Positions 1 to 9,052 of a stretch of 64,000 nucleotides of DNA are shown here, one piece after another. Made by a program: the position numbers and the translations under genes. The DNA lies in contig NZ_CP136708.1 of the NCBI RefSeq assembly GCF_032925565.1, forward strand, positions 496,001-560,000, given 5' to 3'. The notes below the pieces were generated by a model. That model saw only the letters and a list, made by a program, of their open reading frames with translations. It ran no database searches and was not told where the DNA came from. Position 1 is the first letter of the stretch, and every line of letters starts with the position of its first letter. This DNA is from Alteromonas sp. CI.11.F.A3 (GTDB lineage Bacteria > Pseudomonadota > Gammaproteobacteria > Enterobacterales > Alteromonadaceae).

Positions 1-1
1 A

Positions 2-628
2 AATGAAAACCTTGTGCCTGAAACGGCGCTAAGTGCCAATATTGGGTTGAACGCGCGATTAACACCGAAACAAAGTCGTTGGTGGTATCAGGCCGATATC
101 GATTTCCACTACACCGAAGCAGAAGATTTTATTACCACCGCGGTAGATGTTGAAGCATCGCAAGAAGCCGGACTTGATATCTCTATGTACGAAAACCTCG
201 ATGAAGCCACGCTGTATGGTGCGGATTTGAGCGTGAGCGCGCAAAACGATAACTGGCAGTGGCAACTTAACTATAGCTACTTACATGCCGAAGATGGGGA
301 TTCTGAGCGCTTGCCGGAACGGCCCACACATTTAGTGAAAGCCTCAGTGACCTACCAATTTGATAAAACGGATACCAGCGTTCAACTGTATGGCGTGCAT
401 GAAAACGACGTTTCTCCCACCTCTGGTTACACCGTTACCGCGAAAGACAGCTACACCACCTTAAATGCCGTGGTGCAGCATGACTTTTCTAGCCATTGGC
501 AAACCCGCTTGGGGGTTGAAAACCTTACCGATGAACATCGCTCACCCGATTCACTTTCGGCGGGGGCTTTTGATGCTCGCCCTATTTCAGCTCGCCGCGT
601 TTATTTAGGCGTGAGTTATCAATACTAA
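2..628 (+). CDS. TonB-dependent receptor, C-terminal part (cut by window edge)
   Basis: The reading frame is open from the first bases, so this is the 3' end of a longer gene; the GTG at 14 is internal. The 208 visible residues look like the last strands of an outer-membrane TonB-dependent receptor barrel: alternating polar and aromatic beta strands, a conserved ENLTDE turn near the end, and a final strand ending in aromatic YQY, the usual outer-membrane insertion signal. It lies 161 bp upstream of a HmuY-type lipoprotein and the HmuTUV transporter on the same strand. By context it is probably the heme or hemoprotein receptor that feeds that system. Substrate is inferred from neighbours only, because the plug domain and TonB box are outside the window. 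Confidence 0.88.
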   Translation, partial: NENLVPETALSANIGLNARLTPKQSRWWYQADIDFHYTEAEDFITTAVDVEASQEAGLDISMYENLDEATLYGADLSVSAQNDNWQWQLNYSYLHAEDGDSERLPERPTHLVKASVTYQFDKTDTSVQLYGVHENDVSPTSGYTVTAKDSYTTLNAVVQHDFSSHWQTRLGVENLTDEHRSPDSLSAGAFDARPISARRVYLGVSYQY

Positions 629-732
629 TTCGTCTGTGAAGGCTGAGCGCTTTAAAACAAAGCCATTAAGAACAACGACCTAAAGACAGAAAAATCTAAC
701 AAAAAAAGCAAATAAGAGAAGTAAGCATAGGC

Positions 733-759
733 GCCGTTTAATCGATTAATAACAACGGC
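733..759. repeat. inverted repeat in the receptor-hmuY gap
   Basis: The arms GCCGTT (733-738) and AACGGC (754-759) can pair. Between them lies the perfect palindrome TTAATCGATTAA (738-749). The structure ends 30 bp before hmuY. It could be an mRNA processing or stabilising hairpin, or an operator. No U-run follows, so it is not a typical terminator. No convincing Fur box was seen in this 161-bp gap. Confidence 0.35.
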
Positions 760-789
760 TAAACACACCACTTAAAAAGGAACATACAC

Positions 790-1968
790 ATGAATAAAAC
801 ATACTTAGCATTATTACTTGCGATGACACTGGGGCTTGCAGCCTGCGGTGGCTCTGATAGTAGCGATCCAGTTATTGAAACCCCTGATCAAAGTGGTGAA
901 GATAGTGGTGAAGACAGCGCCGATAATTCAGGTGACGAAACCGATGACAGCGCGGGTGATGAAGGCGAAACCAACAATGAAGTAGCCACTATTTATGGGC
1001 CGTACAGCACAGGTAGTACATCTGAACCTGTTGCTGTTTACTTTGATTTAGATACACAAACTCAGGTCACTCTTACCGAAGAAGAAGCGGCCAGCGACAC
1101 CACTTGGGATATCGGCTTTAAACGCACGTCGGTATTTTTAAATACAGCACAAGAGACGCCAGTAAGTGTCTACTTTACTGCAAACAACAGTGACTTCTAC
1201 GATGATAGTGGGGCAGCTGTGGCAGACTTATTTTTAAATGCCACCGCTGATAGCGAGCTGGATGATTATTTAGCAGTAACAACAAGCGATGTGCCAGATG
1301 CCGACGCTTTTTCTACCGATGCTGAGTCTGCTGTTATTGGCGATACCTTTTATAATTATGACACTACAACCCATGTCGTCAGCGCGGCTAGCGATACTTA
1401 CTACGTGGTTTCTTCAGATGAAAACTACACCAAATTCCATGTAACTGACATTGTGACTGAAGGGCGTGGTATTGGGGAAATCACGTTGGGTGTTATGCAT
1501 CAAAGTGTACTTGATGGGCAAACCACGTTTGCAGAAGAAGTATCGCTAAGTGTTAACGCAGTAGGGTGTACGTCGTCAATCTACATCGATTTCGATTTGC
1601 AGCAAGAAGTAACGGAAACGGATGCATGGGACATCACAATACCTTGTGCTGATGGCGCAGGTGAATTTGCCTTATCTATTGCCGATGATGCAACTGTACT
1701 TCGCACTGATGCTGATACCTATGCAGGCATAGATACCGAAGCCGCTGCATTTTATGGTTTTAGTGCTGAAACTGTCAGTGACTACGCGTTTACCGCCAAC
1801 AACTGGTACTACTATGACAGCACAAGTCACTTGTTGTACTCACAGTTCGGGGTATACCTAATATCAGCGGGTGATAGCGTATTTAAATTTCAAATTACTA
1901 GCTATTACGATGAAGACGGAACGTCGGGCGCTTATAGCTTCCGCGCCGACCCCGTTACCGAGGAGTAA
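790..1968 (+). CDS. hmuY: HmuY-family heme-binding lipoprotein
   Basis: This is a 392-residue exported lipoprotein. The signal peptide ends in a lipobox with LAAC, the lipidated Cys being residue 19. A very acidic Ser/Asp/Glu/Gly linker follows (about residues 22-62). The rest holds HmuY-like beta-rich sequence, including the typical DTTWDIGFKR segment near residue 105 and a second related stretch (DAWDIT) after a Cys near 257, so the fold may be duplicated. HmuY proteins bind heme at the cell surface and pass it to a TonB receptor. The position between a TonB receptor and hmuT supports that role. A ribosome binding site (AAAAAGGA) lies 9 bp before the ATG. Heme ligands cannot be assigned by eye. 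Confidence 0.82.
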   Translation: MNKTYLALLLAMTLGLAACGGSDSSDPVIETPDQSGEDSGEDSADNSGDETDDSAGDEGETNNEVATIYGPYSTGSTSEPVAVYFDLDTQTQVTLTEEEAASDTTWDIGFKRTSVFLNTAQETPVSVYFTANNSDFYDDSGAAVADLFLNATADSELDDYLAVTTSDVPDADAFSTDAESAVIGDTFYNYDTTTHVVSAASDTYYVVSSDENYTKFHVTDIVTEGRGIGEITLGVMHQSVLDGQTTFAEEVSLSVNAVGCTSSIYIDFDLQQEVTETDAWDITIPCADGAGEFALSIADDATVLRTDADTYAGIDTEAAAFYGFSAETVSDYAFTANNWYYYDSTSHLLYSQFGVYLISAGDSVFKFQITSYYDEDGTSGAYSFRADPVTEE

Positions 1969-1971
1969 TTA

Positions 1972-3093
1972 ATGGATAAAACCAAATTACCACGCTTAGT
2001 TAGCACGAAAAAAGTGCTACATAGGCTAAGCGCAATGAGTGTACTTTGGTGTTTATGTAGTGGCGGCGTATATGCTGCCGCTACATCCTCAGCACCTAAT
2101 ACCCACACAGCGCAGCTCACATCTTCGGTACATGAAAACCAGCAAGCTGACACGCCTCGAATTATTGCTGCGGGCGGCAGTGTAACGGAAATCATCTACG
2201 CGCTAGGGCGGGGTGATTGGGTGGTGGCAACAGACAGCACAAGTATGTTTCCCGCCGCGGCGAATGAGGTAACAAAACTAGGCTATTTTCGTCAACTTAG
2301 TACAGAAGGCGTGCTTGCCCAGCAGCCGTCTTTGTTACTAGGAGCAAGTGCCACAGGCCCAGAGCCTATGCTAGAGCAGGTAGCGAATGCTGGCGTTGAT
2401 GTGCATGTTTATCATGTGTCAAAAGACATAGTCGGTTTGAGCGAGATGGTACTTGATATTGGTCACCGAGTATCGGCTGTAGAGAAAGCCAAGCAGCTTG
2501 TTACTGACTTACATCGCCAAGTGGACGCTCAGCAAGTGCAATATTCCGAAGCAATAGCGTCTTACGCCAGTGCCAACTATTCCAACACCATTAATGCACT
2601 TTTCGTGGTGGCGAATAATGATAGAGGCATTACCGTAGCGGGAGCCGATACGGTGCCGCAAGCTCTTTTTGATACCTTGGGTATGACCAATATTGCAGGC
2701 GATCTCAACGGTTACAAGTTAATGGATGCCGAGTCAGTGCTGGCACGAAATCCTGATGTCGTGTTTGCCGCAGGACACATGTTGCATGGCGAAAATGCGC
2801 TTAATTCACTGTGTTCACACCACGCGATTGCAGCAACGTTTGCAGGCCAACATTGTTTGGTTAAAGCGATGGATAGCAGCATTGGTTTGGGGTTATCTCC
2901 CCGTTTTGCGATTGCGCTAAAAGCCGTTGCCGAACATGGGTTACGGGCTTTATCCCTTAAAGCTTCTGATACAGCTAAGCAGGGGCCTGCTAACCAAGAG
3001 CAGGTTATTAAAAAACTGATTTCACAAAATATTGTCTTAGAGACAAGCCTCAATTCAGACTCTCATCGTGATGCTGCGGGAAGGGAAGAGTGA
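1972..3093 (+). CDS. hmuT: heme ABC transporter periplasmic binding protein
   Basis: This is a 373-residue protein with an N-terminal signal region ending near residue 35 (VYA), followed by a class III periplasmic binding fold. The N-lobe begins at about residue 62 with the family pattern RIIAAGGSVTEIIYALG and continues with a LGYFRQLSTEGVLAQ segment typical of HmuT/BhuT proteins. The protein carries heme from the outer-membrane receptor to the HmuUV permease. The ATG lies 3 bp after the hmuY stop, and the 3' end overlaps the hmuU start by 4 bp, so the genes are probably translated together. The N-terminus before the signal is somewhat long, so an internal start (Met at residue 22) is possible. 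Confidence 0.9.
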   Translation: MDKTKLPRLVSTKKVLHRLSAMSVLWCLCSGGVYAAATSSAPNTHTAQLTSSVHENQQADTPRIIAAGGSVTEIIYALGRGDWVVATDSTSMFPAAANEVTKLGYFRQLSTEGVLAQQPSLLLGASATGPEPMLEQVANAGVDVHVYHVSKDIVGLSEMVLDIGHRVSAVEKAKQLVTDLHRQVDAQQVQYSEAIASYASANYSNTINALFVVANNDRGITVAGADTVPQALFDTLGMTNIAGDLNGYKLMDAESVLARNPDVVFAAGHMLHGENALNSLCSHHAIAATFAGQHCLVKAMDSSIGLGLSPRFAIALKAVAEHGLRALSLKASDTAKQGPANQEQVIKKLISQNIVLETSLNSDSHRDAAGREE

Positions 3094-4289
3094 CAGTATC
3101 TACCTCGCCCTCCAGTTCTACCAATCATCCGCTGACAAATAATACGTCAGCGGTGAACCGGTCTGCATTGATGTTAAATTTGCTCGGAGCACGAACAAGA
3201 CGTAAACGACACGGTTTAGTCTTACTTGGCTTTCTATTACTAGTTAGCGCCTATATTGGGGTGGTGAGTGGCAGCTTACCTATTAATGTGGGCGAACTTT
3301 TGTGGCATAAATTTTCTCAGTCCGCAGAGCTTCATATCTCTCAAAATGTGCTGGTTGAAGGACGTGGCGTTAATATTGAGGCGCTGTCATCTGACGCTGC
3401 ATTTAACAGCACGCACTGGTACGTACTTACCGAACTGCGATTACCGCGGGTTATTATGACCTTATTTATTGGCGCGCTATTGGCGGTGTCTGGTTGTGCT
3501 ATGCAGGGCTTGGTAAGAAACCCATTAGCCGACCCTGGTTTAATCGGTATTGCCGGTGGTGCCGCCGCTGCAGCAGCGGTCAGTATGGCCATTGTACCGC
3601 CTCTTGTGCCTGCCCTTGCTTCTATATGGGTAGCACTTTGGGCGTTCGGTGGCGCGTTATTGGCCGTGTGGACAGTATTACGTTTTGCCAATAGTGCGCA
3701 AGGGGTCTCTGTGGCTACCTTGATACTCGCCGGAGTGGCGATAAATGCCTTTACCGGCACGATCATTGGCGCCATTAGCTATGTGGCTAGCGACGATGCA
3801 CTTCGCCAAATCACTTATTGGACAATGGGCAGTTTAGCCGGCGCTAGCTGGACACTCTGTGCATTGGTGGCAGCGGCTGGCGTTATTGCTATTTCAGGCT
3901 TAATGGTGTCTCGCAATGCGCTTAATTTACTAGCCTTAGGCGAAAATGAAGCTGCCTATATGGGGTTGAATGTAACGCGCTATAAACAAGTCATATTGTG
4001 GTTGGTTGCTTTTGCAGTCGCATTGGCTACAGCGTTATGTGGCATTATTGGATTTGTGGGTTTAGTGGTGCCGCATATGTGCCGCACACTATTTGGCGTC
4101 AATCACAATGTACTTATTCCAGCCTGTGCATTGATGGGGGCATTGTTACTAACAGTGGCCGATACGTTGGCTCGCACCCTATTCATACCTATGGAAATTC
4201 CCATAGGGATAGTTACATCCGCAATCGGTGCACCTTTTTTCTTGTATCTATTATGGCAACAAAAAGGGGTGTTTAATGGCTCGCTTTAA
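3090..4289 (+). CDS. hmuU: heme ABC transporter permease
   Basis: This FecCD-family inner-membrane permease has 399 residues. It shows the diagnostic run LRLPRVIMTLFIGALLAVSG, then MQGLVRNPLADPGLIG, and the late motif GFVGLVVPHMCR, with about ten hydrophobic helices in all. It forms the channel of the HmuTUV heme importer. The GTG start overlaps the hmuT stop (GTGA), which suggests translational coupling. The first ~35 residues are polar and poorly conserved, so a start at the ATG at 3171 (MLNLLGAR) cannot be excluded. About 20 extra residues lie in the periplasmic loop before the first conserved block. The 3' end overlaps hmuV by 14 bp. Confidence 0.9.
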   Translation: MTVSTSPSSSTNHPLTNNTSAVNRSALMLNLLGARTRRKRHGLVLLGFLLLVSAYIGVVSGSLPINVGELLWHKFSQSAELHISQNVLVEGRGVNIEALSSDAAFNSTHWYVLTELRLPRVIMTLFIGALLAVSGCAMQGLVRNPLADPGLIGIAGGAAAAAAVSMAIVPPLVPALASIWVALWAFGGALLAVWTVLRFANSAQGVSVATLILAGVAINAFTGTIIGAISYVASDDALRQITYWTMGSLAGASWTLCALVAAAGVIAISGLMVSRNALNLLALGENEAAYMGLNVTRYKQVILWLVAFAVALATALCGIIGFVGLVVPHMCRTLFGVNHNVLIPACALMGALLLTVADTLARTLFIPMEIPIGIVTSAIGAPFFLYLLWQQKGVFNGSL

Positions 4290-5094
4290 TCAAGCTCATG
4301 CACAGGAAAATGAAACGTTGTTTACCCTTATTAATGTGGATGTTATCAGGGGCAAGCGACAATTATTGTGCAACCTTAACATGGTATTTACTGCTGGTGA
4401 ATTTATTGCGCTCGCGGGAGAAAACGGATGTGGGAAATCATCGTTACTCACTGTTTTGGGTGGCCTAGCGCCACTTGAAAAAGGCACACTATTATTTAAA
4501 GGTCAGCTACTAAGTGAAATAAGTATGAGAGACCTTGCTGAGTATCGCGCGGTAATGTTGCAAAGTGCTTCTACTCCTTTTGGCTTTTTGGTTGATGAAA
4601 TATTGCAGTTAGCTCGCCATCATATTATTGATTCGCCTGACAATCGACATCGTATTATTAGTGAGGTTGCCGAGCAATTTGATATTACTCATTTGTTGTC
4701 GCGAAATATTCAAACCTTATCAGGGGGAGAGCGGCAACGGGTATTTTTAAGTAAAGCAATATTACAGCTGCTGCCAGTAAACCCACAGGACAGCTTAGTA
4801 GGAAAGTTGTTGCTACTTGATGAGCCAACCTCTGCACTAGACTTACGTCATCAAAAGTTGGTGATGCAGCAATTGGTCAGTCTTAGTAAACAGGGGCTTT
4901 GCATAGTTTGTGTGAGTCACGATCTTAACTTGATTTCCCCCTATTGCAGCAGAATGCTTTTACTGGCCGAGCAGGGGTGTATAGCCGATGATAAGCCGGA
5001 AAATGCTTTAACTATAGATACATTGGCACGCTGCTATCACACCCAATTAAACCTTATTCGTAACCAAGAACATGATGTGTTTGTTACGCATTAA
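4276..5094 (+). CDS. hmuV: heme ABC transporter ATP-binding protein
   Basis: This cytoplasmic ATPase powers the HmuTU heme importer. The Walker A motif GENGCGKS is at residues 48-55, the signature is LSGGERQR, the Walker B motif is LLLLDEPTSALD, and the H-loop is CVSHDLN. Starting at the ATG at 4276 gives 272 residues, a good family length, with AAAAAGGGG 6 bp upstream. The frame is open further upstream, but a start at 4228 would add 16 residues inside hmuU that are only the hmuU frame-shadow. The gene overlaps hmuU by 14 bp, as is usual in hmu operons. Confidence 0.92.
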   Translation: MARFNQAHAQENETLFTLINVDVIRGKRQLLCNLNMVFTAGEFIALAGENGCGKSSLLTVLGGLAPLEKGTLLFKGQLLSEISMRDLAEYRAVMLQSASTPFGFLVDEILQLARHHIIDSPDNRHRIISEVAEQFDITHLLSRNIQTLSGGERQRVFLSKAILQLLPVNPQDSLVGKLLLLDEPTSALDLRHQKLVMQQLVSLSKQGLCIVCVSHDLNLISPYCSRMLLLAEQGCIADDKPENALTIDTLARCYHTQLNLIRNQEHDVFVTH

Positions 5095-5115
5095 TTTAAA
5101 TAGACGGAGTTTCTT

Positions 5116-5844
5116 ATGAGCATGCAAGATATTGCATTTTCAGCAAAACAATTAAGCCGAACTCACCACAGCGGTGTGCTAGGAACCCATTCCACGTCAA
5201 TGCCTGGGTATCCCTTTGGCTCGGTTGTTCCTTATTACCTTACCCCCGCCGGTGATGCCATCATCTACATTAGTGATATTGCCTTGCACACTCGTAATAT
5301 TAAAGCGAACGATAAAGTCAGTTTAACCATATTCGATGCTGCTGAAGATGATTCCCAAGCAAATGGTCGAGTGACTATTATGGGCAATGCAGAACTGGCT
5401 AACAAAGAGGATGTGAAAGCGCAATATTTGCGGCTGTTCCCACAAGCCAAAGGGTATGAAAAAACTCACGACTTTAACTTTTATGTTATTCGCGCGGAGC
5501 GTGTGCGCTTTATTGGCGGGTTTGGAAAAATCCATTGGATAGACAAAGCGTACTGGCAGGTTGAAGAGCAAGAGTGGCACACTTCACCGGAAGGTATGAT
5601 CACTCACATGAATGAAGACCATCAAGATGCCATGCAGTTAATTTTACAGCATAAAATCGGCGTGAACATTGAGCACCCTGTTATGCACAGCGCATTTCCC
5701 GAAGGCATGCATTGTGGCAGCGAGGAAGCGACCTGGTTCATTCCATTTGAAACCCTTTGTGCAAGCTCGACAGATGTTCGAAAGGCACTCGTCAAACTGA
5801 CTAACGATGCACGCACGGCATTGAACATACCCAAAGCGAGCTAA
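5116..5844 (+). CDS. hutZ: HugZ/HutZ-family heme-degrading protein
   Basis: This is a 242-residue protein with a split-barrel flavin-reductase-like fold (pyridoxamine 5'-phosphate oxidase superfamily). The pattern starts with LSRTHHSGVLGT and PFGSVVPY and continues with an RFIGGFGKIHWI block. The C-terminal part carries the conserved ITHMNEDH motif of the HugZ/HutZ heme-utilisation proteins, which bind heme and open the porphyrin ring to release iron. It sits 21 bp after hmuV with a GGAG ribosome site, closing the heme operon: receptor, lipoprotein, importer, then heme breakdown in the cytoplasm. Whether it is an active oxygenase or a heme carrier cannot be told from sequence. Confidence 0.87.
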   Translation: MSMQDIAFSAKQLSRTHHSGVLGTHSTSMPGYPFGSVVPYYLTPAGDAIIYISDIALHTRNIKANDKVSLTIFDAAEDDSQANGRVTIMGNAELANKEDVKAQYLRLFPQAKGYEKTHDFNFYVIRAERVRFIGGFGKIHWIDKAYWQVEEQEWHTSPEGMITHMNEDHQDAMQLILQHKIGVNIEHPVMHSAFPEGMHCGSEEATWFIPFETLCASSTDVRKALVKLTNDARTALNIPKAS

Positions 5845-5911
5845 AAGGCTCAAGCTATTGGAGTCTCGTTCTCCGTGATAGTGGCGAGTGCTAGACACCC
5901 TACCTTTATAT

Positions 5912-5939
5912 CAACCCAGTGAAATACGTCGCTGGGTTG
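5912..5939 (+). terminator. possible terminator of the heme operon
   Basis: The arms CAACCCAGTG and CGCTGGGTTG pair over 10 bp with one G-U wobble around an 8-nt loop. The tract after it (TCTTCTGT) is only partly U-rich. The location, 67 bp after the hutZ stop, fits termination of the hmu operon. Confidence 0.45.
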
Positions 5940-5989
5940 TCTTCTGTGAATAAAATGTAAAAAGTTTCTTGGCAATGCTTGTACTATGT

Positions 5990-6020
5990 TTGCTATTGTA
6001 TGAAAGCGCTTACATATAAT
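5990..6020 (+). promoter_or_regulatory. probable sigma-70 promoter for the GH1 gene
   Basis: A perfect TATAAT (6015-6020) lies downstream of TTGCTA (5990-5995). The 19-bp spacer is longer than ideal. The LacI-type operator fills the spacer, so a bound repressor would block polymerase. Confidence 0.6.
6001..6014. promoter_or_regulatory. LacI-family operator
   Basis: TGAAAGCGCTTACA is a near-perfect palindrome with the central GCGC typical of LacI/PurR-family sites (the AAGCGCTT core is fully symmetric). It sits directly upstream of TATAAT. The LacI-type regulator at 9053 is the obvious candidate binder, giving sugar-inducible control of the glucosidase and symporter. Confidence 0.75.
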
Positions 6021-6240
6021 GCTACACTTTGCCCAATATAGATGCCTAATACGGAGGCTTAATAGAGCTGCCTCATATATTTGGCTCTGTCCGTAAGTTG
6101 CCGGTAGCGCACCTTATATAAAGTGCTAATAAACATTGGCTTCACACAATCTCAATATTGTTAGTGCCTGTGGTATTTGCTTTTTAATCGCCTGTTATCT
6201 ACAGGCGCTGATACATTAATTCGAATAAGGTTTCGTACAC

Positions 6241-7596
6241 ATGGATATTTTAGCCCAACCAGGCTCTCCCTTTATGCAATCAGATTTCACCATGGGTGTT
6301 GCGACGTCATCGTTTCAAATTGAAGGTGATGCAGAAAACAGAGAGCCAAGCATTTGGGATACTTTTTGCAATACACCTGGCAAGATTGCTGATAGCAGTC
6401 ACGGCCTAGTAGCATGTGATCACGTGAACCGTTTGGAAGAAGACCTAAGTATTATCGATTCGTTAAATGTAGACGCTTATCGTTTCTCTATTAGTTGGCC
6501 TCGTATTATTAAAAAAGATGGTTCGGTTAATCAGCAAGGACTGGATTTCTACCTTGCCTTGCTGGCTAAGTTAAAGCAAAACAACATTAAGCCTTACGTC
6601 ACTTTGTATCACTGGGATTTACCCCAGTATCTAGAAGACAATGGAGGGTGGCTAAATAGAGAAACAGCCTATGCGTTTGCTGAGTATGTAGATGTAGTGA
6701 GCAAAGCCTTTGGCGATAAGGTTTTCTCTTACGCGACGCTAAACGAACCATTTTGCAGTGCTTATTTAGGTTATGAAATAGGCATTCATGCGCCAGGAAA
6801 AGTGGGTAAGGAATTTGGTAAAAAGGCAATACACCATTTGTTATTAGCCCACGGTTTAGGCATGCGTGTATTGCGCAAAAATGCACCTAACATTGAGGCT
6901 GGCGTGGTACTGAATTTTACCCCGTTTTATCCTAATTCCGATGATGAAAAAGACATTCGTGCTACACAATTAGCACACGATCATCACAACGACTGGTACA
7001 TCAAGCCACTAATACATGGTCGTTATCCGGCGCTAATTGATGAGATTCCAGTGGCACACAGGCCAGAAGTTCACGATGGCGACATGGATATCATTGCCGA
7101 GAAATTAGATTACTTAGGTGTGAATTATTACACTCGCGCTAAAGTCACTGATGATGGCACAGAAGATCCTTGTCAATTGCCAGCGCCAGTGGGAAGTGAA
7201 ACTACCGCAATGGGTTGGGAAGTTTACCCGAAAGGGTTAACAGATTTGTTGTTACAGTTGCATAATGACTACCAATTACCTCCGCTCATTATTACTGAAA
7301 ATGGCTTGGCCAGTGATGATACGCTGACGGTAGATGGCGTCGTGAACGATGAGCAGCGTATTCGGTACCTAACCACCCATTTGCAGGCGGTGGCCGATGC
7401 GATTGAAGCTGGGGTTAATATAACAGGCTATTTTGTTTGGAGCTTATTAGATAATTTTGAATGGGCGCTGGGTTATGAGAAGCGCTTCGGTATTGTTTAC
7501 GTCGATTACGAGACACAGAAGAGAACGCTAAAAGCCAGTGCATTAAGACTACAACAACTGCTAGAAGAAAGGCGAAAAACGTTAAACGCAGCCTGA
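6241..7596 (+). CDS. bglA: GH1 beta-glucosidase
   Basis: This family 1 glycoside hydrolase has 451 residues and no signal peptide, so it acts in the cytoplasm. It has the N-terminal signature ATSSFQIEGD, the acid/base Glu169 in TLNEPF, the nucleophile Glu353 in ITENGL, and the C-terminal SLLDNFEWALGY. This is a full-length retaining beta-glucosidase that would split cellobiose or related beta-glucosides brought in by the GPH symporter 43 bp downstream. Sugar preference (glucoside, galactoside, fucoside) cannot be read from sequence. An AAGG ribosome site lies 11 bp before the ATG. It is likely repressed by the LacI protein two genes downstream. Confidence 0.95.
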   Translation: MDILAQPGSPFMQSDFTMGVATSSFQIEGDAENREPSIWDTFCNTPGKIADSSHGLVACDHVNRLEEDLSIIDSLNVDAYRFSISWPRIIKKDGSVNQQGLDFYLALLAKLKQNNIKPYVTLYHWDLPQYLEDNGGWLNRETAYAFAEYVDVVSKAFGDKVFSYATLNEPFCSAYLGYEIGIHAPGKVGKEFGKKAIHHLLLAHGLGMRVLRKNAPNIEAGVVLNFTPFYPNSDDEKDIRATQLAHDHHNDWYIKPLIHGRYPALIDEIPVAHRPEVHDGDMDIIAEKLDYLGVNYYTRAKVTDDGTEDPCQLPAPVGSETTAMGWEVYPKGLTDLLLQLHNDYQLPPLIITENGLASDDTLTVDGVVNDEQRIRYLTTHLQAVADAIEAGVNITGYFVWSLLDNFEWALGYEKRFGIVYVDYETQKRTLKASALRLQQLLEERRKTLNAA

Positions 7597-7639
7597 TAGA
7601 TGCGCAATTGATTATAAGCATAAAATAATAAAGATAACG

Positions 7640-8995
7640 GTGAAGCCAATGGTAAGTGCAAAGGAAAAAATTGCCTACGGGTTAGGCGATACGGCAAGTA
7701 ATTTCATTTTTCAAACCGTCATGCTGTTTTTGACATTTTATTATACCGACGTTGTCGGCATACCGGCAGCAGCAGTAGGGAGCATGTTCTTACTCGTTCG
7801 CGTATTTGATGCCGTTACCGACCCTTTAATGGGCTCTCTAGCCGATAGAACAAGAACGCGGTGGGGGGCATACCGGCCCTATCTATTATGGTTGGCTTTG
7901 CCTTTTGCGCTATGTAGCGTGCTGGCGTTTACCTCGCCTGAATGGCTTACTGAAGAAGGTAAGTTGTACTACGCATTTATCACCTACGCACTGCTAATGA
8001 TAATGTATACGGCCATTAATATTCCTTATTCTGCATTGGGCGGCGTGTTAAGTGCCGATGCCTCAGAACGCGTATCTATCCAATCTTATCGCTTTGTATT
8101 TGCCATGGGTGGTGGGCTGTTGGTGACATCATTTATGTTGCCATTGGTTGATTACTTAGGGAACGGCAACGAAGCGCTTGGGTATCAGCGCGCTATGATA
8201 GTGATGAGCATAGTGGGGATGGTACTTTTTCTACTTTGCTTTGCCGGTACTAAGGAGCGGGTAAAACCTGCCAATGAAACGCCTGCGCCCTATAAAACTC
8301 AGCTAGCGGCCATTTGGCAAAATGATCAATGCCGAGTGCTTTGTATGGTTGCGATTGTGTTACTTACCGGCATGGTGATGCGAAACACGCTAGCGCTTTA
8401 CTATGTGAAGTACGTGTTGCAGCGGCCTGAATCGGCCACATTGTTTGTTACCGCGGGTATGGTAGGAAGCATTATAGGCTGTGCGTTGGCGAACCCTGTT
8501 GCGAAACGATTTTGCAAAATTAAAGTCTACACTTGGCTTCAGTTAGCCAGTGCAGCAGTGTGTATCATGAATTATTTTGTACCTTATCAGGCGTGGTTTG
8601 CGGCCATTTCACTGCATTTCCTTTGGGGTCTTATACTGCAAATGGCTACGCCGCTACTGTGGGCAAAAATTGCTGACGTGGTGGATTATGGCGAAGATAA
8701 AACGGGGCTTCGTATGACAGGGTTAACTTACTCAACCGTGGTCTTTTTTATTAAGGTTGGGCTGGCTTTGGGCGGCGCCCTAGCGGGGTGGTTACTGGCA
8801 TCAGTCAACTATCAACCAGACGCATTTTCACCTGATGTGGCAAAAGGAATTGTGGCGTTATTTTGTATCGGGCCGGCAATTGCATCGATAGGTGTTGCGA
8901 TTATTATGCGCTGGTATACATTAGATAACCAAAAAATGATGGCAATTCAGCAGCGTCTTGGATTGACCACAGACGACGCGCATCGCGCATCGTAA
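7640..8995 (+). CDS. GPH-family sugar:cation symporter
   Basis: This is a 451-residue, roughly 12-helix inner-membrane carrier of the glycoside-pentoside-hexuronide:cation family. The N-terminus KIAYGLGDTASNFIFQ, the VFDAVTDPLMGSLADRT loop with its Asp residues, and the later LRMTGLTYS segment are hallmarks of this family (relatives: MelB, XynB, YicJ). It probably imports the beta-glucoside cleaved by the preceding GH1 enzyme. The start is uncertain: GTG at 7640 or ATG at 7649 (MVSAKEK). The ATG fits the usual family N-terminus better, the GTG has AAAGATAACG before it. The cation (Na+ or H+) is unknown. Confidence 0.9.
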   Translation: MKPMVSAKEKIAYGLGDTASNFIFQTVMLFLTFYYTDVVGIPAAAVGSMFLLVRVFDAVTDPLMGSLADRTRTRWGAYRPYLLWLALPFALCSVLAFTSPEWLTEEGKLYYAFITYALLMIMYTAINIPYSALGGVLSADASERVSIQSYRFVFAMGGGLLVTSFMLPLVDYLGNGNEALGYQRAMIVMSIVGMVLFLLCFAGTKERVKPANETPAPYKTQLAAIWQNDQCRVLCMVAIVLLTGMVMRNTLALYYVKYVLQRPESATLFVTAGMVGSIIGCALANPVAKRFCKIKVYTWLQLASAAVCIMNYFVPYQAWFAAISLHFLWGLILQMATPLLWAKIADVVDYGEDKTGLRMTGLTYSTVVFFIKVGLALGGALAGWLLASVNYQPDAFSPDVAKGIVALFCIGPAIASIGVAIIMRWYTLDNQKMMAIQQRLGLTTDDAHRAS

Positions 8996-9052
8996 TAATA
9001 AACTACGCAAAGCAAGGATATACACAGCGCACGTATGCACTGTTAATGCTAT

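Larger units (their letters stand above)
5845..6240. other. intergenic region between hutZ and the GH1 gene
   Basis: This 396-bp gap holds the hairpin at 5912-5939 and the promoter/operator at 5990-6020. It then leaves a leader of about 210 nt before the GH1 start. I see no small gene with a convincing ribosome site in it and cannot assign a function to the long leader. Confidence 0.5.

Noticed and set aside
629..789. Fur box upstream of hmuY
   Set aside because: No stretch resembling GATAATGATAATCATTATC could be found by eye here; the operon promoter is probably left of the window.
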